A stretch of 25,543 nucleotides of DNA, from positions 1 through 25,543 of the forward strand of contig JAJNNY010000140.1 of the NCBI GenBank assembly GCA_022453515.1, read 5' to 3'. Shown here piece after piece: positions 1 through 11,825 of this stretch (its first letter is position 1; the number at the start of each line of letters is the position of its first letter). Under the pieces are notes generated by a model. It saw only the letters and a program-made list of their open reading frames with translations, had not been told where the DNA came from and ran no database searches. Made by a program: the position numbers and the translations under genes. The DNA is from Astrocystis sublimbata (taxonomy: Eukaryota > Ascomycota > Sordariomycetes > Xylariales > Xylariaceae).

Positions 1-2
1 GT

Positions 3-173
3 GACACTTCGTCCGTGGACCCAGAGGCATGGGTACGTCAGATCGGCAACCGCTTGTATGAGATTGCCGGTCTCGGTACTACGGCTGAGGATGTAATTAC
101 TCCTTGGCTACTCGGGCCTGCTCTCCCCACGGCCCGATTATCTACTCGTAGTGCTATGCCTATACCTACCTAG
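3..173 (+). CDS. C-terminal tail of an unrecognised protein, left-arm copy (partial)
   Basis: An open frame enters at the window edge and runs 56 codons to a TAG at 171-173. The residues around WVRQIGNRLYEIAGLGTT, followed by AEDVITPWLLGPALP, have a balanced hydrophobic/charged composition that looks like real protein rather than chance translation. I do not recognise the family. Because this is the outer end of the palindrome, the same tail occurs reversed at 11643-11825. The upstream part of this copy lies outside the window. It could be the last exon of a gene, or a fragment left by rearrangement. Confidence 0.4.
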   Translation, partial: DTSSVDPEAWVRQIGNRLYEIAGLGTTAEDVITPWLLGPALPTARLSTRSAMPIPT

Positions 174-2468
174 CCCAAGGGTCTTTTCTATGAGCTGTGG
201 TAACTATGTGGCTCTAATTGCTTAGTGGAAAATAGAGCTGCTATCGTGCTATTATAGGGGACCATTTTCGAATATCGGATTTAATTGTGTCGCTTTGTAT
301 GGGTTTATGGTTATCTGCATGGGACTCGACATCAAGTCCTTCTAGAATACAGTAATGGAACTGCGACCTGCTCATAAAATGTCTTTATGGAACCGCGACG
401 TCTGCTCGCATGTTGAAGATTATTGGCTTCGGCTACATACGTGAGTTCTTGATTGACGACTCGCTTGCGTAGGGCGTACGATTACGTGTGCTATTATTAT
501 CAGCGAAGGACATCCATCGATGTTTTTGTACTGATACATGTCTATGAACTTTGCTGTGACTGGCCTAAAATATAATATTCCGCACAGCAGCGTAACATGG
601 AGGGAGGGAAAAATCGTACAGCGGACCGTAGTCACTAGCGTAACGGTGGGTCAAGTCACCAAGTTTCCTTTCTCCAGTAGCCTTCTCGGGACCCTGCGTA
701 CGGAATGTCAGCTGCATAGAATGGTTGGATAGACTTGAGCATCAAGTGATGCAGGTCGATTATTAATCTTCTCACATATAGCTGTATATTTAGTCAGATA
801 AAGTGCGCAAGTTGGGGCAGGGCAGGGCGCACCCAAAACGACGTCCCGTTGGCGTCAACGTTTTGGAGGCTCTGCGAGACTGCGACTCTTAATCTGCGAC
901 AGTGTGCTAATGCACGCCGATGCAACAAGGATCGTGGCAGCCACGGCCTACCCAAAACAGACTTGGCTCACGGTTAGTCGCGCTATATGGACTCTTGGCT
1001 GCATGACCCTGCTGAAGATTCCAGTTTCTTTTTTTAGAGAGTCAATGAGAGCAAAAGAAAACAAATAAGCCCCATGCATAGGCAGGTAAGTCATTTTCCC
1101 CTGCCTGAACAGAATTCTAAAGGGGCCCGTCCTCTCCGTCTTTCGATGGGTGGAGGATCTATGTGACATGGTGATATTCCGGACTTCCTACCTGATCAGC
1201 CAAGCATTTCGTGTTGCTCTGTCGACATTTTGATGTGGTATTGATGTGACAATACAATCTCTCTCATCAACTCGTCCCCGCTGTGTATTCGTCAGCGGAC
1301 AACGTAGGTCGATTAGCTGTTTGTACCAGACTGGATATTGGTGGCCAACACATCATTTGAATTTTCCTTTGGGCGGATTATTAAAGATACAACCCTCTCA
1401 AGTTCAACGAGCATAAACAAATGTATTACCTCGGTACAATGTGTGCCATTTATCTGCTAAACTTCCTATTGCGTGTTGGAAAACGTTGCGTGGGGGTCCC
1501 AAGTAAAGTTGGAGGCTGCTGGGTTGATTTTCCGGTAGGTGGCGGAAATGATTGGCCCTGAATACATGAACGCTTCAACGATTACAATCAATTCCGAAAC
1601 GGTCATGGATACCTATCGTCAAGATTGGTTTATATTCATAATCAAGAGGTGAAACACAAGCACCAATTCAATGGCTGTACGTTGGTACGATGAAGCATTG
1701 GTGGACTGTCATCATGGAAGCCTTGTCGGATGTTCATATTCCACGGAATGTATTTGCAGCTATGTTTACTCCATTTCACAATTGACAATCAAAGAAGCAT
1801 GAGACTTACTCCTAAGGTGGCCTTCATGAAAATGCTTCCATGGAGGACAGGCTAATCTGAACTTAGGTATCTATTCGATCAAAAGAATAATTATGTCATT
1901 CCACGGTTCGTATATCAAGTCTGGCAGATTCAACCTATGCAGCTAGATTAGTGATTAATGATTATGTAGGTGGGTAAGCACACGCTATCTATCGGTTTGA
2001 TGTACATGTTTCACTATGCCTCTACAGTAAGTATTGGGTCATGGTGATGATGATACATAATGGTACCATCACATCACTACCAGAGATGCCTTGATCTCGA
2101 ATGATCATCACGATACCTAGATTCAAGTCACATTTGAAGCTACATACAGCCCACCCCATCCATATTCGTGCTGAAATAACTCTGACGTACCAGAAGTTGT
2201 AGTGTCATGGGTGCCACAGGACCGATACTACTCGGGCTATCCGAAGGCCGCTCTGTGCTTTTCGATTAGACCTACGACGAGCCTGGGTGAAAGTAGAAAA
2301 GACAAGGCCCAAGCCTCCACCCATTAGCGACTCTCCACCATGGATCAGGCCCATATACTCTCAGATCATCGAGAGGTACTTGTATGGTACATAAGCATAC
2401 AGCAGGTGCCACCAAATCCAGCACGACACCTAGCGAGGTTCCTCTTGTGGCAGTGTCATGATTTAGTG
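174..2468. other. Gene-free outer part of the left arm
   Basis: No credible gene, RNA gene or mobile-element protein was found. The sequence is AT-rich with only short scattered open frames. Its mirror image is about 9350-11642 in the right arm, which is equally empty. Confidence 0.5.
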
Positions 2469-2861
2469 CTATGGTTCTTGCTCGGCGGTTAGGTAGACGG
2501 TGTGCCCCCCTCGCTTGAAGTACAGACACGCAATCTTGTTGGGGGTCTCAGTCACTGGTAAGGCGCTTTGGTCGTAGTGCTCCTGGAGGATGTCTCCTCC
2601 CTCGTCCCTGCCACCAAACGCAACGAGCAGCGGAGCTTTCTCCACGTGATAGTAACACGGAGTGTCAGATTGGCGGGAGGGTCGGAGGAATTCATTGGAA
2701 GGTGCTCCGCTTTGCCTCCCGAGTTGAAGTACGGCCGAGCAAAACTGCTCATGTACAGGTAGCACGGAATTAGGCATGCCCCAGATCTGATCCGAAAACG
2801 AATACCCTAATCCAGACCTACCCTCTATGCTGGGGAGACAACACAGATAGGAAAGGGCCAA
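2469..2861 (-). other. Possible coding exon in the left arm
   Basis: This is an open stretch of 130 codons without an ATG at its start; an in-frame TGA lies just upstream. The second half, from about CYYHVEKAP to the C-terminal residues TVYLTAEQEP before TAG, looks protein-like. On the minus strand a candidate 3' splice site (CTCCCCAG) lies near its start. In the mirror copy at about 8957-9348 the same stretch is split over three frames by single-base differences. No family is recognised. Confidence 0.25.
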
Positions 2862-4356
2862 TCAGCTCATCTCGGGGGATTGTTGGTGATGGAGAGACCG
2901 TGACGTATGCATGTTTATTTCTTATGATTCTTGCTATGTGTACCCATAGCCTACGTTTCATCAAGCAGGCCTAATCTGAAGGATGTCCGCTTAATTCTGT
3001 GGTTATTCCAGGATTGAGGCCTCCCGTATCCATTCTAGCTGCCATGATGAGCTTCGACATTAAAATTCTCGATTCGATAAGGGCAGTTTTAGCCATATCT
3101 GCGAAATAGGCACAGCCATGGTCAGAGATAGTTCAAAAAGCTATTAGCAGTCGTCAAGTCACCTCTACATCCTCTTTCATATTGCCATATCGCCACGTAC
3201 TGTGGATAGAGGAACGAAGGTAATAAAAATGGTTGGGTACTCGTGTCACCCAATTCTCACTTGGATGCCCTACCTAGCCCCTGAAGAATTCTTGCTAGGG
3301 TCGATGGACTACAGTGACCAAGTGTTGGAAATACCCTCAACTCATTCATGTACAGCGAGATAATTTTATTTATCGCCACTATCCTCCAAGTCTACATAGT
3401 TTACAGTAGGATATGTTGACCACCTTATCCAACCATTCGCGTAGATAAAGGGTCCTAGCATCTAGCCTCAAATGGCTTCATTTTATGTAAAAGCACAATC
3501 TTCCCCAACGAGAACACCTGTGATCGCGCACATGTATTCCCTTTGTACCAGCATGTGACAATGGTAGCGGGAACTGGCAGCCTTGTGCGAATATCATCAC
3601 CACCGATTCGTCATCCGTCCCAGCTCCTTGGTCCATCTACTCTCGCAGACAGCAGTGCTCTGTGTCTGCCTCACCCACTGTACAGTGTACCCGGTTTCAA
3701 CAGGCGAACATCAACTAGCAAGTGTAGCCAGAGCTTGGGCAGATGACCTCCAAAAGAACGGAGGCCCAGGCCAATGATTCTGATCCAAGTCCGCTCACCG
3801 CCCCATCGACGGCTAATAAACCGCCGGTGCTACACATTTGTGCCAGAGTGCCTCTAAATTGCAAGGAGCCCAACGACTTGCCTAGCGCCAATAGGGACTG
3901 AGAAATACCATCTACGGCTCGCCTCGGTCCAGCTCGAGGCCCCACGGGCCATAGCTCGAGGCCACTGCGGCACAGTTTACGTTCCTGTGCGCCTATGCTC
4001 GAGCACACTAGCGCCCGATCTTGTTGGGGAGACGCACGTAGGTCTCAGGGTACATCCCTTCCCGCCGCTTCTCCTCTCCTCTCCTCCAAGCTAGGGAAGA
4101 GGGGGGTTGACATTGGCACGACAGGTAGCGAGCACGGATCATCCCGTGGTTTAACTGGGCACATAATACTCCGATGCCCGGCCCGCGGCCAGCATTGCTT
4201 AGCACTGCTACTCTGGACCCGAGCACGTGTTTCACGATCGGCCAAGGCGTCGTAGTCGTAGGAGGAGAGGGTGAGGGGTCAACAACACATCTTTTCGCGT
4301 AATGCGGCCTTCGGTTATTTCGGCATAATACGCTGCCACCGTCTGGCCCACCGCAA

Positions 4357-4692
4357 TCATGCCGTGTAAGAGGAGAACCAGTACATGGAGGAACCGGTGA
4401 GACGTAATTTCACGATGTGGCAGGCAACCTTCTGATGGGGCGCGAAATTGTCCCCTACCGGAGGGTTCGAGTCTGCTCGAAGACACCTGTAGATGATGTC
4501 GATCTCCATGTCCTCCACCCTTGATACCCACCTGGACCTACGCTCACCAAGGTTGTGTTCGCATTGCCATTCACCGTCTTGACGTTCGAATGCCACCCAC
4601 TCACGCGCTTCCTCACAGTCTCCATATCCCGGAGCCCTTGTCCATGCACAACTATAGTACTCGTTCATGATATCACAGCCAAGAGGATCCAC
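4357..4692 (-). other. Possible coding stretch with several cysteines, left arm
   Basis: This is a 111-codon open stretch (first codon GTG; first ATG nine residues in) with cysteines spaced through its first half (CDIMNEYYSCAW, then GDCEEAREW, then WQCEH). A possible short intron follows: a GTGAGC donor after the codons for HNL and a CATCTACAG acceptor about 60 nt later. The mirror copy at about 7140-7461 differs by one G in the run near 7242, which shifts the frame. Without a clear start or homologue it could be an exon of a small cysteine-containing protein or chance. Confidence 0.2.
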
Positions 4693-5902
4693 CCATTGTC
4701 TGCCCCTCTAACTTACCAATGTTCACCTTTCGGCCCTTTGTGTGGTGTAGCAAGCTACATATGCACGTCGCTTCACTCCTCGCTCCTCCCAGAGGCCTTG
4801 GATGAGCCTTGGAGTGGCTAGGTAGCCTTGAAGTACAGCACAGCAAGCAGCCCAACCTTGGTCTCCACGTCCGTGCCCAGTAGTTTCTGTCTACAGTAGA
4901 TTTTTAGGTGTGTTGCTCTGCGTTGCAGGCCGCTTCTAGCACATATGCCTAGGCCTATTGATGACGGCTGCCCCCCAATGTTGACGCACAGAGCACTCGT
5001 TCGTGATCTGCACCGGGTTTGCGAGAATTAGGTGCATTATATGCAGGCATACCGACATGTATGCAGAGATCCACGGGGCATCGATCCATGATCTGCACCG
5101 GGGTTTATTGTATTCTATATTTACCTCCACAGCTACCCGAGGTACCTAGCTATTACCTACTTGCCCACCTACCTAGAGCGCTAAATTTTCTGAAAGGTCT
5201 GCTATCTGAGAGTCTTGATTCCAGCTTAGGTACCTATAACCTTTACGTAACACCCACCCGAGCCACCCATAGGTCTTGAACCTACCTTTCCAGATCTACC
5301 TGGGTATCCAAGCGTCTCTTCGACCGGTGTGAGTAAGGTATGTACACGTAAAAGGAAGCACGGCTCACGATCTGCCCAGGGAAGTCATTTTAGCTTTGCG
5401 TTAGTCTCGTTAGCGTTCTTTGTGTCAAGCTTGTCTGCTCTAACCGCCTCCAGTCTTGTAGGATGATAATTTCCAACTCGGCGCTACATACAAGCTTGTA
5501 CCTCCGGGATAAATTTGGTACCAGAATGCTCTAGGGCTACATGCTCAACAGGGGCTTCTAAGTAGCAAAAACGCTTCCATGTTGGTGAACAGCGAGTCTC
5601 TATCACAGAAGAGCACCATGACAGTCCCGTGAATAGTTAGTACTCTTCGTGTCCTGGTCTCTAATACCTAGGTAGCGTTGAGCTAACAATCGTCATCCTA
5701 GAGGACTATACCACGGTTAGTTGGCAGGATTGATTCCCCGCAGAAGGCATGATTGGCTAGATCTAACGTTGCAATCTTGAAATATCAGGGATACCTAGGC
5801 ATGACATGGGGGTCAGGCGGGAACGCGATCGGGCTGGGCCGAATCTTGAAATGTTGAGGGGGGAGACTTGCGTTATCCAAGTAGGTAGTAAGTAGGTACC
5901 TA

Positions 5903-5916
5903 TAATTGCCCATATG
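5903..5916. other. Spacer (loop) at the palindrome centre
   Basis: The 14-nt spacer TAATTGCCCATATG is the only unpaired sequence between the arms. It is bounded by the exact 15-bp inverted pair GTAAGTAGGTACCTA (5888-5902) and TAGGTACCTACTTAC (5917-5931). Just outside, the left arm lacks one T present in the right arm. The spacer contains no telomere repeat and does not look like a sequencing adapter. A short stem with a small loop is what snap-back priming or a fold-back rearrangement would leave. Confidence 0.9.
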
Positions 5917-8900
5917 TAGGTACCTACTTACATACCTACTTGGATAACGCAAGTCTCCCCCTCAACATTTCAAGATTCGGCCCAGCCCGATCGCGTTCCC
6001 GCCTGACCCCATGTCATGCCTAGGTATCCCTGATATTTCAAGATTGCAACGTTAGATCTAGCCAATCATGCCTTCTGCGGGGGAATCAATCCTGCCAACT
6101 AACCGTGGTATAGTCCTCTAGGATGACGATTGTTAGCTCAACGCTACCTAGGTATTAGAGACCAGGACACGAAGAGTACTAACTATTCACGGGACTGTCA
6201 TGGTGCTCTTCTGTGATAGAGACTCGCTGTTCACCAACATGGAAGCGTTTTTGCTACTTAGAAGCCCCTGTTGAGCATGTAGCCCTAGAGCATTCTGGTA
6301 CCAAATTTATCCCGGAGGTACAAGCTTGTATGTAGCGCCGAGTTGGAAATTATCATCCTACAAGACTGGAGGCGGTTAGAGCAGACAAGCTTGACACAAA
6401 GAACGCTAACGAGACTAACGCAAAGCTAAAATGACTTCCCTGGGCAGATCGTGAGCCGTGCTTCCTTTTACGTGTACATACCTTACTCACACCGGTCGAA
6501 GAGACGCTTGGATACCCAGGTAGATCTGGAAAGGTAGGTTCAAGACTATGGGTGGCTCGGGTGGGTGTTACGTAAAGGTTATAGGTACCTAAGCTGGAAT
6601 CAAGACTCTCAGATAGCAGACCTTTCAGAAAATTTAGCGCTCTAGGTAGGTGGGCAAGTAGGTAATAGCTAGGTACCTCGGGTAGCTGTGGAGGTAAATA
6701 TAGAATACAATAAACCCCGGTGCAGATCATGGATCGATGCCCGTGGATCTCTGCATACATGTCGGTATGCCTGCATATAATGCACCTAATTCTCGCAAAC
6801 CCGGTGCAGATCACGAACGAGTGCTCTGTGCGTCAACATTGGGGGGCAGCCGTCATCAATAGGCCTAGGCATATGTGCTAGAAGCGGCCTGCAACGCAGA
6901 GCAACACACCTAAAAATCTACTGTAGACAGAAACTACTGGGCACGGACGTGGAGACCAAGGTTGGGCTGCTTGCTGTGCTGTACTTCAAGGCTACCTAGC
7001 CACTCCAAGGCTCATCCAAGGCCTCTGGGAGGAGCGAGGAGTGAAGCGACGTGCATATGTAGCTTGCTACACCACACAAAGGGCCGAAAGGTGAACATTG
7101 GTAAGTTAGAGGGGCAGACAATGGGTGGATCCTCTTGGCTGTGATATCATGAACGAGTACTATAGTTGTGCATGGACAAGGGCTCCGGGATATGGAGACT
7201 GTGAGGAAGCGCGTGAGTGGGTGGCATTCGAACGTCAAGACCGGTGAATGGCAATGCGAACACAACCTTGGTGAGCGTAGGTCCAGGTGGGTATCAAGGG
7301 TGGAGGACATGGAGATCGACATCATCTACAGGTGTCTTCGAGCAGACTCGAACCCTCCGGTAGGGGACAATTTCGCGCCCCATCAGAAGGTTGCCTGCCA
7401 CATCGTGAAATTACGTCTCACCGGTTCCTCCATGTACTGGTTCTCCTCTTACACGGCATGATTGCGGTGGGCCAGACGGTGGCAGCGTATTATGCCGAAA
7501 TAACCGAAGCCGCATTACGCGAAAAGATGTGTTGTTGACCCCTCACCCTCTCCTCCTACGACTACGACGCCTTGGCCGATCGTGAAACACGTGCTCGGGT
7601 CCAGAGTAGCAGTGCTAAGCAATGCTGGCCGCGGGCCGGGCATCGGAGTATTATGTGCCCAGTTAAACCACGGGATGATCCGTGCTCGCTACCTGTCGTG
7701 CCAATGTCAACCCCCTCTTCCCTAGCTTGGAGGAGAGGAGAGGAGAAGCGGCGGGAAGGGATGTACCCTGAGACCTACGTGCGTCTCCCCAACAAGATCG
7801 GGCGCTAGTGTGCTCGAGCATAGGCGCACAGGAACGTAAACTGTGCCGCAGTGGCCTCGAGCTATGGCCCGTGGGGCCTCGAGCTGGACCGAGGCGAGCC
7901 GTAGATGGTATTTCTCAGTCCCTATTGGCGCTAGGCAAGTCGTTGGTGCTCCTTGCAATTTAGAGGCACTCTGGCACAAATGTGTAGCACCGGCGGTTTA
8001 TTAGCCCGTCGATGGGGCGGTGAGCGACTTGGATCAGAATCATTGGCCTGGGCCTCCGTTCTTTTGGAGGTCATCTGCCCAAGCTCTGGCTACACTTGCT
8101 AGTTGATGTTCGCCTGTTGAAACCGGGTACACTGTACAGTGGGTGAGGCAGACACAGAGCACTGCTGTCTGCGAGAGTAGATGGACCAAGGAGCTGGGAC
8201 GGATGACGAATCGGTGGTGATGATATTCGCACAAGGCTGCCAGTTCCCGCTACCATTGTCACATGCTGGTACAAAGGGAATACATGTGCGCGATCACAGG
8301 TGTTCTCGTTGGGGAAGATTGTGCTTTTACATAAAATGAAGCCATTTGAGGCTAGATGCTAGGACCCTTTATCTACGCGAATGGTTGGATAAGGTGGTCA
8401 ACATATCCTACTGTAAACTATGTAGACTTGGAGGATAGTGGCGATAAATAAAATTATCTCGCTGTACATGAATGAGTTGAGGGTATTTCCAACACTTGGT
8501 CACTGTAGTCCATCGACCCTAGCAAGAATTCTTCAGGGGCTAGGTAGGGCATCCAAGTGAGAATTGGGTGACACGAGTACCCAACCATTTTTATTACCTT
8601 CGTTCCTCTATCCACAGTACGTGGCGATATGGCAATATGAAAGAGGATGTAGAGGTGACTTGACGACTGCTAATAGCTTTTTGAACTATCTCTGACCATG
8701 GCTGTGCCTATTTCGCAGATATGGCTAAAACTGCCCTTATCGAATCGAGAATTTTAATGTCGAAGCTCATCATGGCAGCTAGAATGGATACGGGAGGCCT
8801 CAATCCTGGAATAACCACAGAATTAAGCGGACATCCTTCAGATTAGGCCTGCTTGATGAAACGTAGGCTATGGGGTACACATAGCAAGAATCATAAGAAA

Positions 8901-11815
8901 TAAACATGCATACGTCACGGTCTCTCCATCACCAACAATCCCCCGAGATGAGCTGATTGGCCCTTTCCTATCTGTGTTGTCTCCCCAGCATAGAGGGTAG
9001 GTCTGGATTAGGGTATTCGTTTTCGGATCAGATCTGGGGCATGCCTAATTCCGTGCTACCTGTACATGAGCAGTTTTGCTCGGCCGTACTTCAACTCGGG
9101 AGGCAAAGCGGAGCACCTTCCAATGAATTCCTCCGACCCTCCCGCCAATCTTGACACTCCGTGTTACTATCACGTGGAGAAAGCTCCGCTGCTCGTGCGT
9201 TTGGTGGCAGGGACGAGGGAGGAGACATCTCCAGGAGCACTACGACCAAAGCGCCTTACCAGTGACTGAGACCCCCAACAAGATTGCGTGTCTGTACTTC
9301 AAGCGAGGGGGGCACACCGTCTACCTAACCGCCGAGCAAGAACCATAGCACTAAATCATGACACTGCCACAAGAGGAACCTCGCTAGGTGTCGTGCTGGA
9401 TTTGGTGGCACCTGCTGTATGCTTATGTACCATACAAGTACCTCTCGATGATCTGAGAGTATATGGGCCTGATCCATGGTGGAGAGTCGCTAATGGGTGG
9501 AGGCTTTGGGCTTGTCTTTTCTACTTTCACCCAGGCTCGTCGTAGGTCTAATCGAAAAGCACAGAGCGGCCTTCGGATAGCCCGAGTAGTATCGGTCCTG
9601 TGGCACCCATGACACTACAACTTCTGGTACGTCAGAGTTATTTCAGCACGAATATGGATGGGGTGGGCTGTATGTAGCTTCAAATGTGACTTGAATCTAG
9701 GTATCGTGATGATCATTCGAGATCAAGGCATCTCTGGTAGTGATGTGATGGTACCATTATGTATCATCATTCACCATGACCCAATACTTACTGTAGAGGC
9801 ATAGTGAAACATGTACATCAAACCGATAGATAGCGTGTTGCTTACCCACCTACATAATCATTAATCACTAATCTAGCTGCATAGGTTGAATCTGCCAGAC
9901 TTGATATACGAACCGTGGAATGACATAATTATTCTTTTGATCGAATAGATACCTAAGTTCAGATTAGCCTTCTCCATGGAAGCATTTCATGAAGGCCACC
10001 TTAGGAGTAAGTCTCATGCTTCTTTGATTGTCAATTGTGAAATGGAGTAAACATAGCTGCAAATACATTCCGTGGAATATGAACATCCGACAAGGCTTCC
10101 ATGATGACAGTCCACAATGCTTCATCGTACCAACGTACAGCCATTGAATTGGTGCTTGTGTTTCACCTCTTGATTATGAATATAAACCAATCTTGACGAT
10201 AGGTATCCATGACCGTTTCGGAATTGATTGTAATCGTTGAAGCGTTCATGTATTCAGGGCCAATCATTTCCGCCACCTACCGGAAAATCAACCCAGCAGC
10301 CTCCAACTTTACTTGGGACCCCCACGCAACGTTTTCCAACACGCAATAGGAAGTTTAGCAGATAAATGGCACACATTGTACCGAGGTAATACATTTGTTT
10401 ATGCTCGTTGAACTTGAGAGGGTTGTATCTTTAATAATCCGCCCAAAGGAAAATTCAAATGATGTGTTGGCCACCAATATCCAGTCTGGTACAAACAGCT
10501 AATCGACCTACGTTGTCCGCTGACGAATACACAGCGGGGACGAGTTGATGGAGAGAGATTGTATTGTCACATCAATACCACATCAAAATGTCGACAGAGC
10601 AACACGAAATGCTTGGCTGATCAGGTAGGAAGTCCGGAATATCACCATGTCACATAGATCCTCCACCCATCGAAAGACGGAGAGGACGGGCCCTTTAGAA
10701 TTCTGTTCAGGCAGGGGAAAATGACTTACCTGCCTATGCATGGGGCTTATTTGTTTTCTTTTGCTCTCATTGACTCTCTAAAAAAAGAAACTGGAATTTC
10801 AGCAGGGTCATGCAGCCAAGAGTCCATATAGCGCGACTAACCGTGAGCCAAGTCTGTTTTGGGTAGGCCGTGGCTGCCACGATCCTTGTTGCATCGGCGT
10901 GCATTTAGCACACTGTCGCAGATTAAGAGTCGCAGTCTCGCAGAGCCTCCAAAACGTTGACGCCAACGGGACGTCGTTTTGGGTGCGCCCTGCCCTGCCC
11001 CCAACTTGCGCACTTTATCTGACTACATATACAGCTATATGTGAGAAGATTAATAATCGACCTGCATCACTTGATGCTCAAGTCTATCCAACCATTCTAT
11101 GCAGCTGACATTCCGTACGCAGGGTCCCGAGAAGGCTACTGGAGAAAGGAAACTTGGTGACTTGACCCACCGTTACGCTAGTGACTACGTCCGCTGTACG
11201 ATTTTTCCCTCCCTCCATGTTACGCTGCTGTGCGGAATATTATATTTTAGGCCAGTCACAGCAAAGTTCATAGACATGTATCAGTACAAAAACATCGATG
11301 GATGTCCTTCGCTGATAATAATAGCACACGTAATCGTACGCCCTACGCAAGCGAGTCGTCAATCAAGAACTCACGTATGTAGCCGAAGCCAATAATCTTC
11401 AACATGCGAGCAGACGTCGCGGTTCCATAAAGACATTTTTATGAGCAGGTCGCAGTTCCATTACTGTATTCTAGAAGGACTTGATGTCGAGTCCCATGCA
11501 GATAACCATAAACCCATACAAAGCGACACAATTAAATCCGATATTCGAAAATGGTCCCCTATAATAGCACGATAGCAGCTCTATTTTCCACTAAGCAATT
11601 AGAGCCACATAGTTACCACAGCTCATAGAAAAGACCCTTGGGCTAGGTAGGTATAGGCATAGCACTACGAGTAGATAATCGGGCCGTGGGGAGAGCAGGC
11701 CCGAGTAGCCAAGGAGTAATTACATCCTCAGCCGTAGTACCGAGACCGGCAATCTCATACAAGCGGTTGCCGATCTGACGTACCCATGCCTCTGGGTCCA
11801 CGGACGAAGTGTCAC
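5917..11815. repeat. Right arm of the giant inverted repeat
   Basis: This is the mirror copy of 1-5902. Identity runs up to 11815 (opposite base 1). What follows, from 11816, cannot be tested because the left partner lies outside the window. The right arm is attached to the single-copy gene region, so if one arm is artefactual the right arm is the better candidate for real sequence. Neither arm is consistently cleaner: some frames are open only in the left arm (2469-2861) and others only in the right (6353-6814). Confidence 0.97.
6353..6814 (-). other. 153-codon open stretch in the right arm, doubtful gene
   Basis: This frame is open in the right arm only. In the left arm (about 5019-5465) the same frame is broken by an extra G near 5075-5078 and another near 5274. 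The predicted peptide has a hydrophobic C-terminal part (LVSLAFFVSSLSALTAS) but no known domain. Two copies of a short direct repeat (TGATCTGCACCGGG at 5004-5017 and again about 85 bp on in the left arm, mirrored here) lie at its start. I regard it as probably non-coding. Confidence 0.12.
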
Positions 11816-11825
11816 ACGAGGAAAT
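11643..11825 (-). CDS. C-terminal tail of an unrecognised protein, right-arm copy
   Basis: This is the mirror copy of the frame at 3-173, ending with TAG at 11643-11645. Here the upstream side is visible. The frame stays open through 11823-11825 and is then closed by an in-frame TAG at 11826-11828, only ten bases beyond the last position that can be paired with the left arm. No good 3' splice site with a branch point was found at the junction, so I cannot connect it to an upstream exon. It may be a last exon with an unrecognised acceptor, or a broken gene. Confidence 0.35.
   Translation of the reverse strand: MSSCDTSSVDPEAWVRQIGNRLYEIAGLGTTAEDVITPWLLGPALPTARLSTRSAMPIPT

Larger units (their letters stand above)
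1..5902. repeat. Left arm of a giant inverted repeat, truncated at window start
   Basis: This arm is the reverse complement of 5917-11815 over its whole length. Position 1 pairs with 11815 and 5902 pairs with 5917. I compared many blocks by eye from end to end and alignment never failed; roughly thirty small differences were seen, nearly all single-base length changes. The left end is set by the window, so the true outer edge is unknown. The arm is gene-poor, with no recognised transposon protein, no terminal repeat and no telomeric TTAGGG array. It is either a genuine inverted duplication or a fold-back copy made during sequencing or assembly. Confidence 0.97.

Noticed and set aside
5880..5940. 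Telomere-telomere fusion at the palindrome centre
   Set aside because: The sequence has TAGGTA/TACCTA units but no TTAGGG/CCCTAA array.
1..11815. A giant transposon with 5.9-kb terminal inverted repeats
   Set aside because: The spacer is only 14 nt, no transposase or integrase frame is present, and no target duplication can be seen at the right edge.
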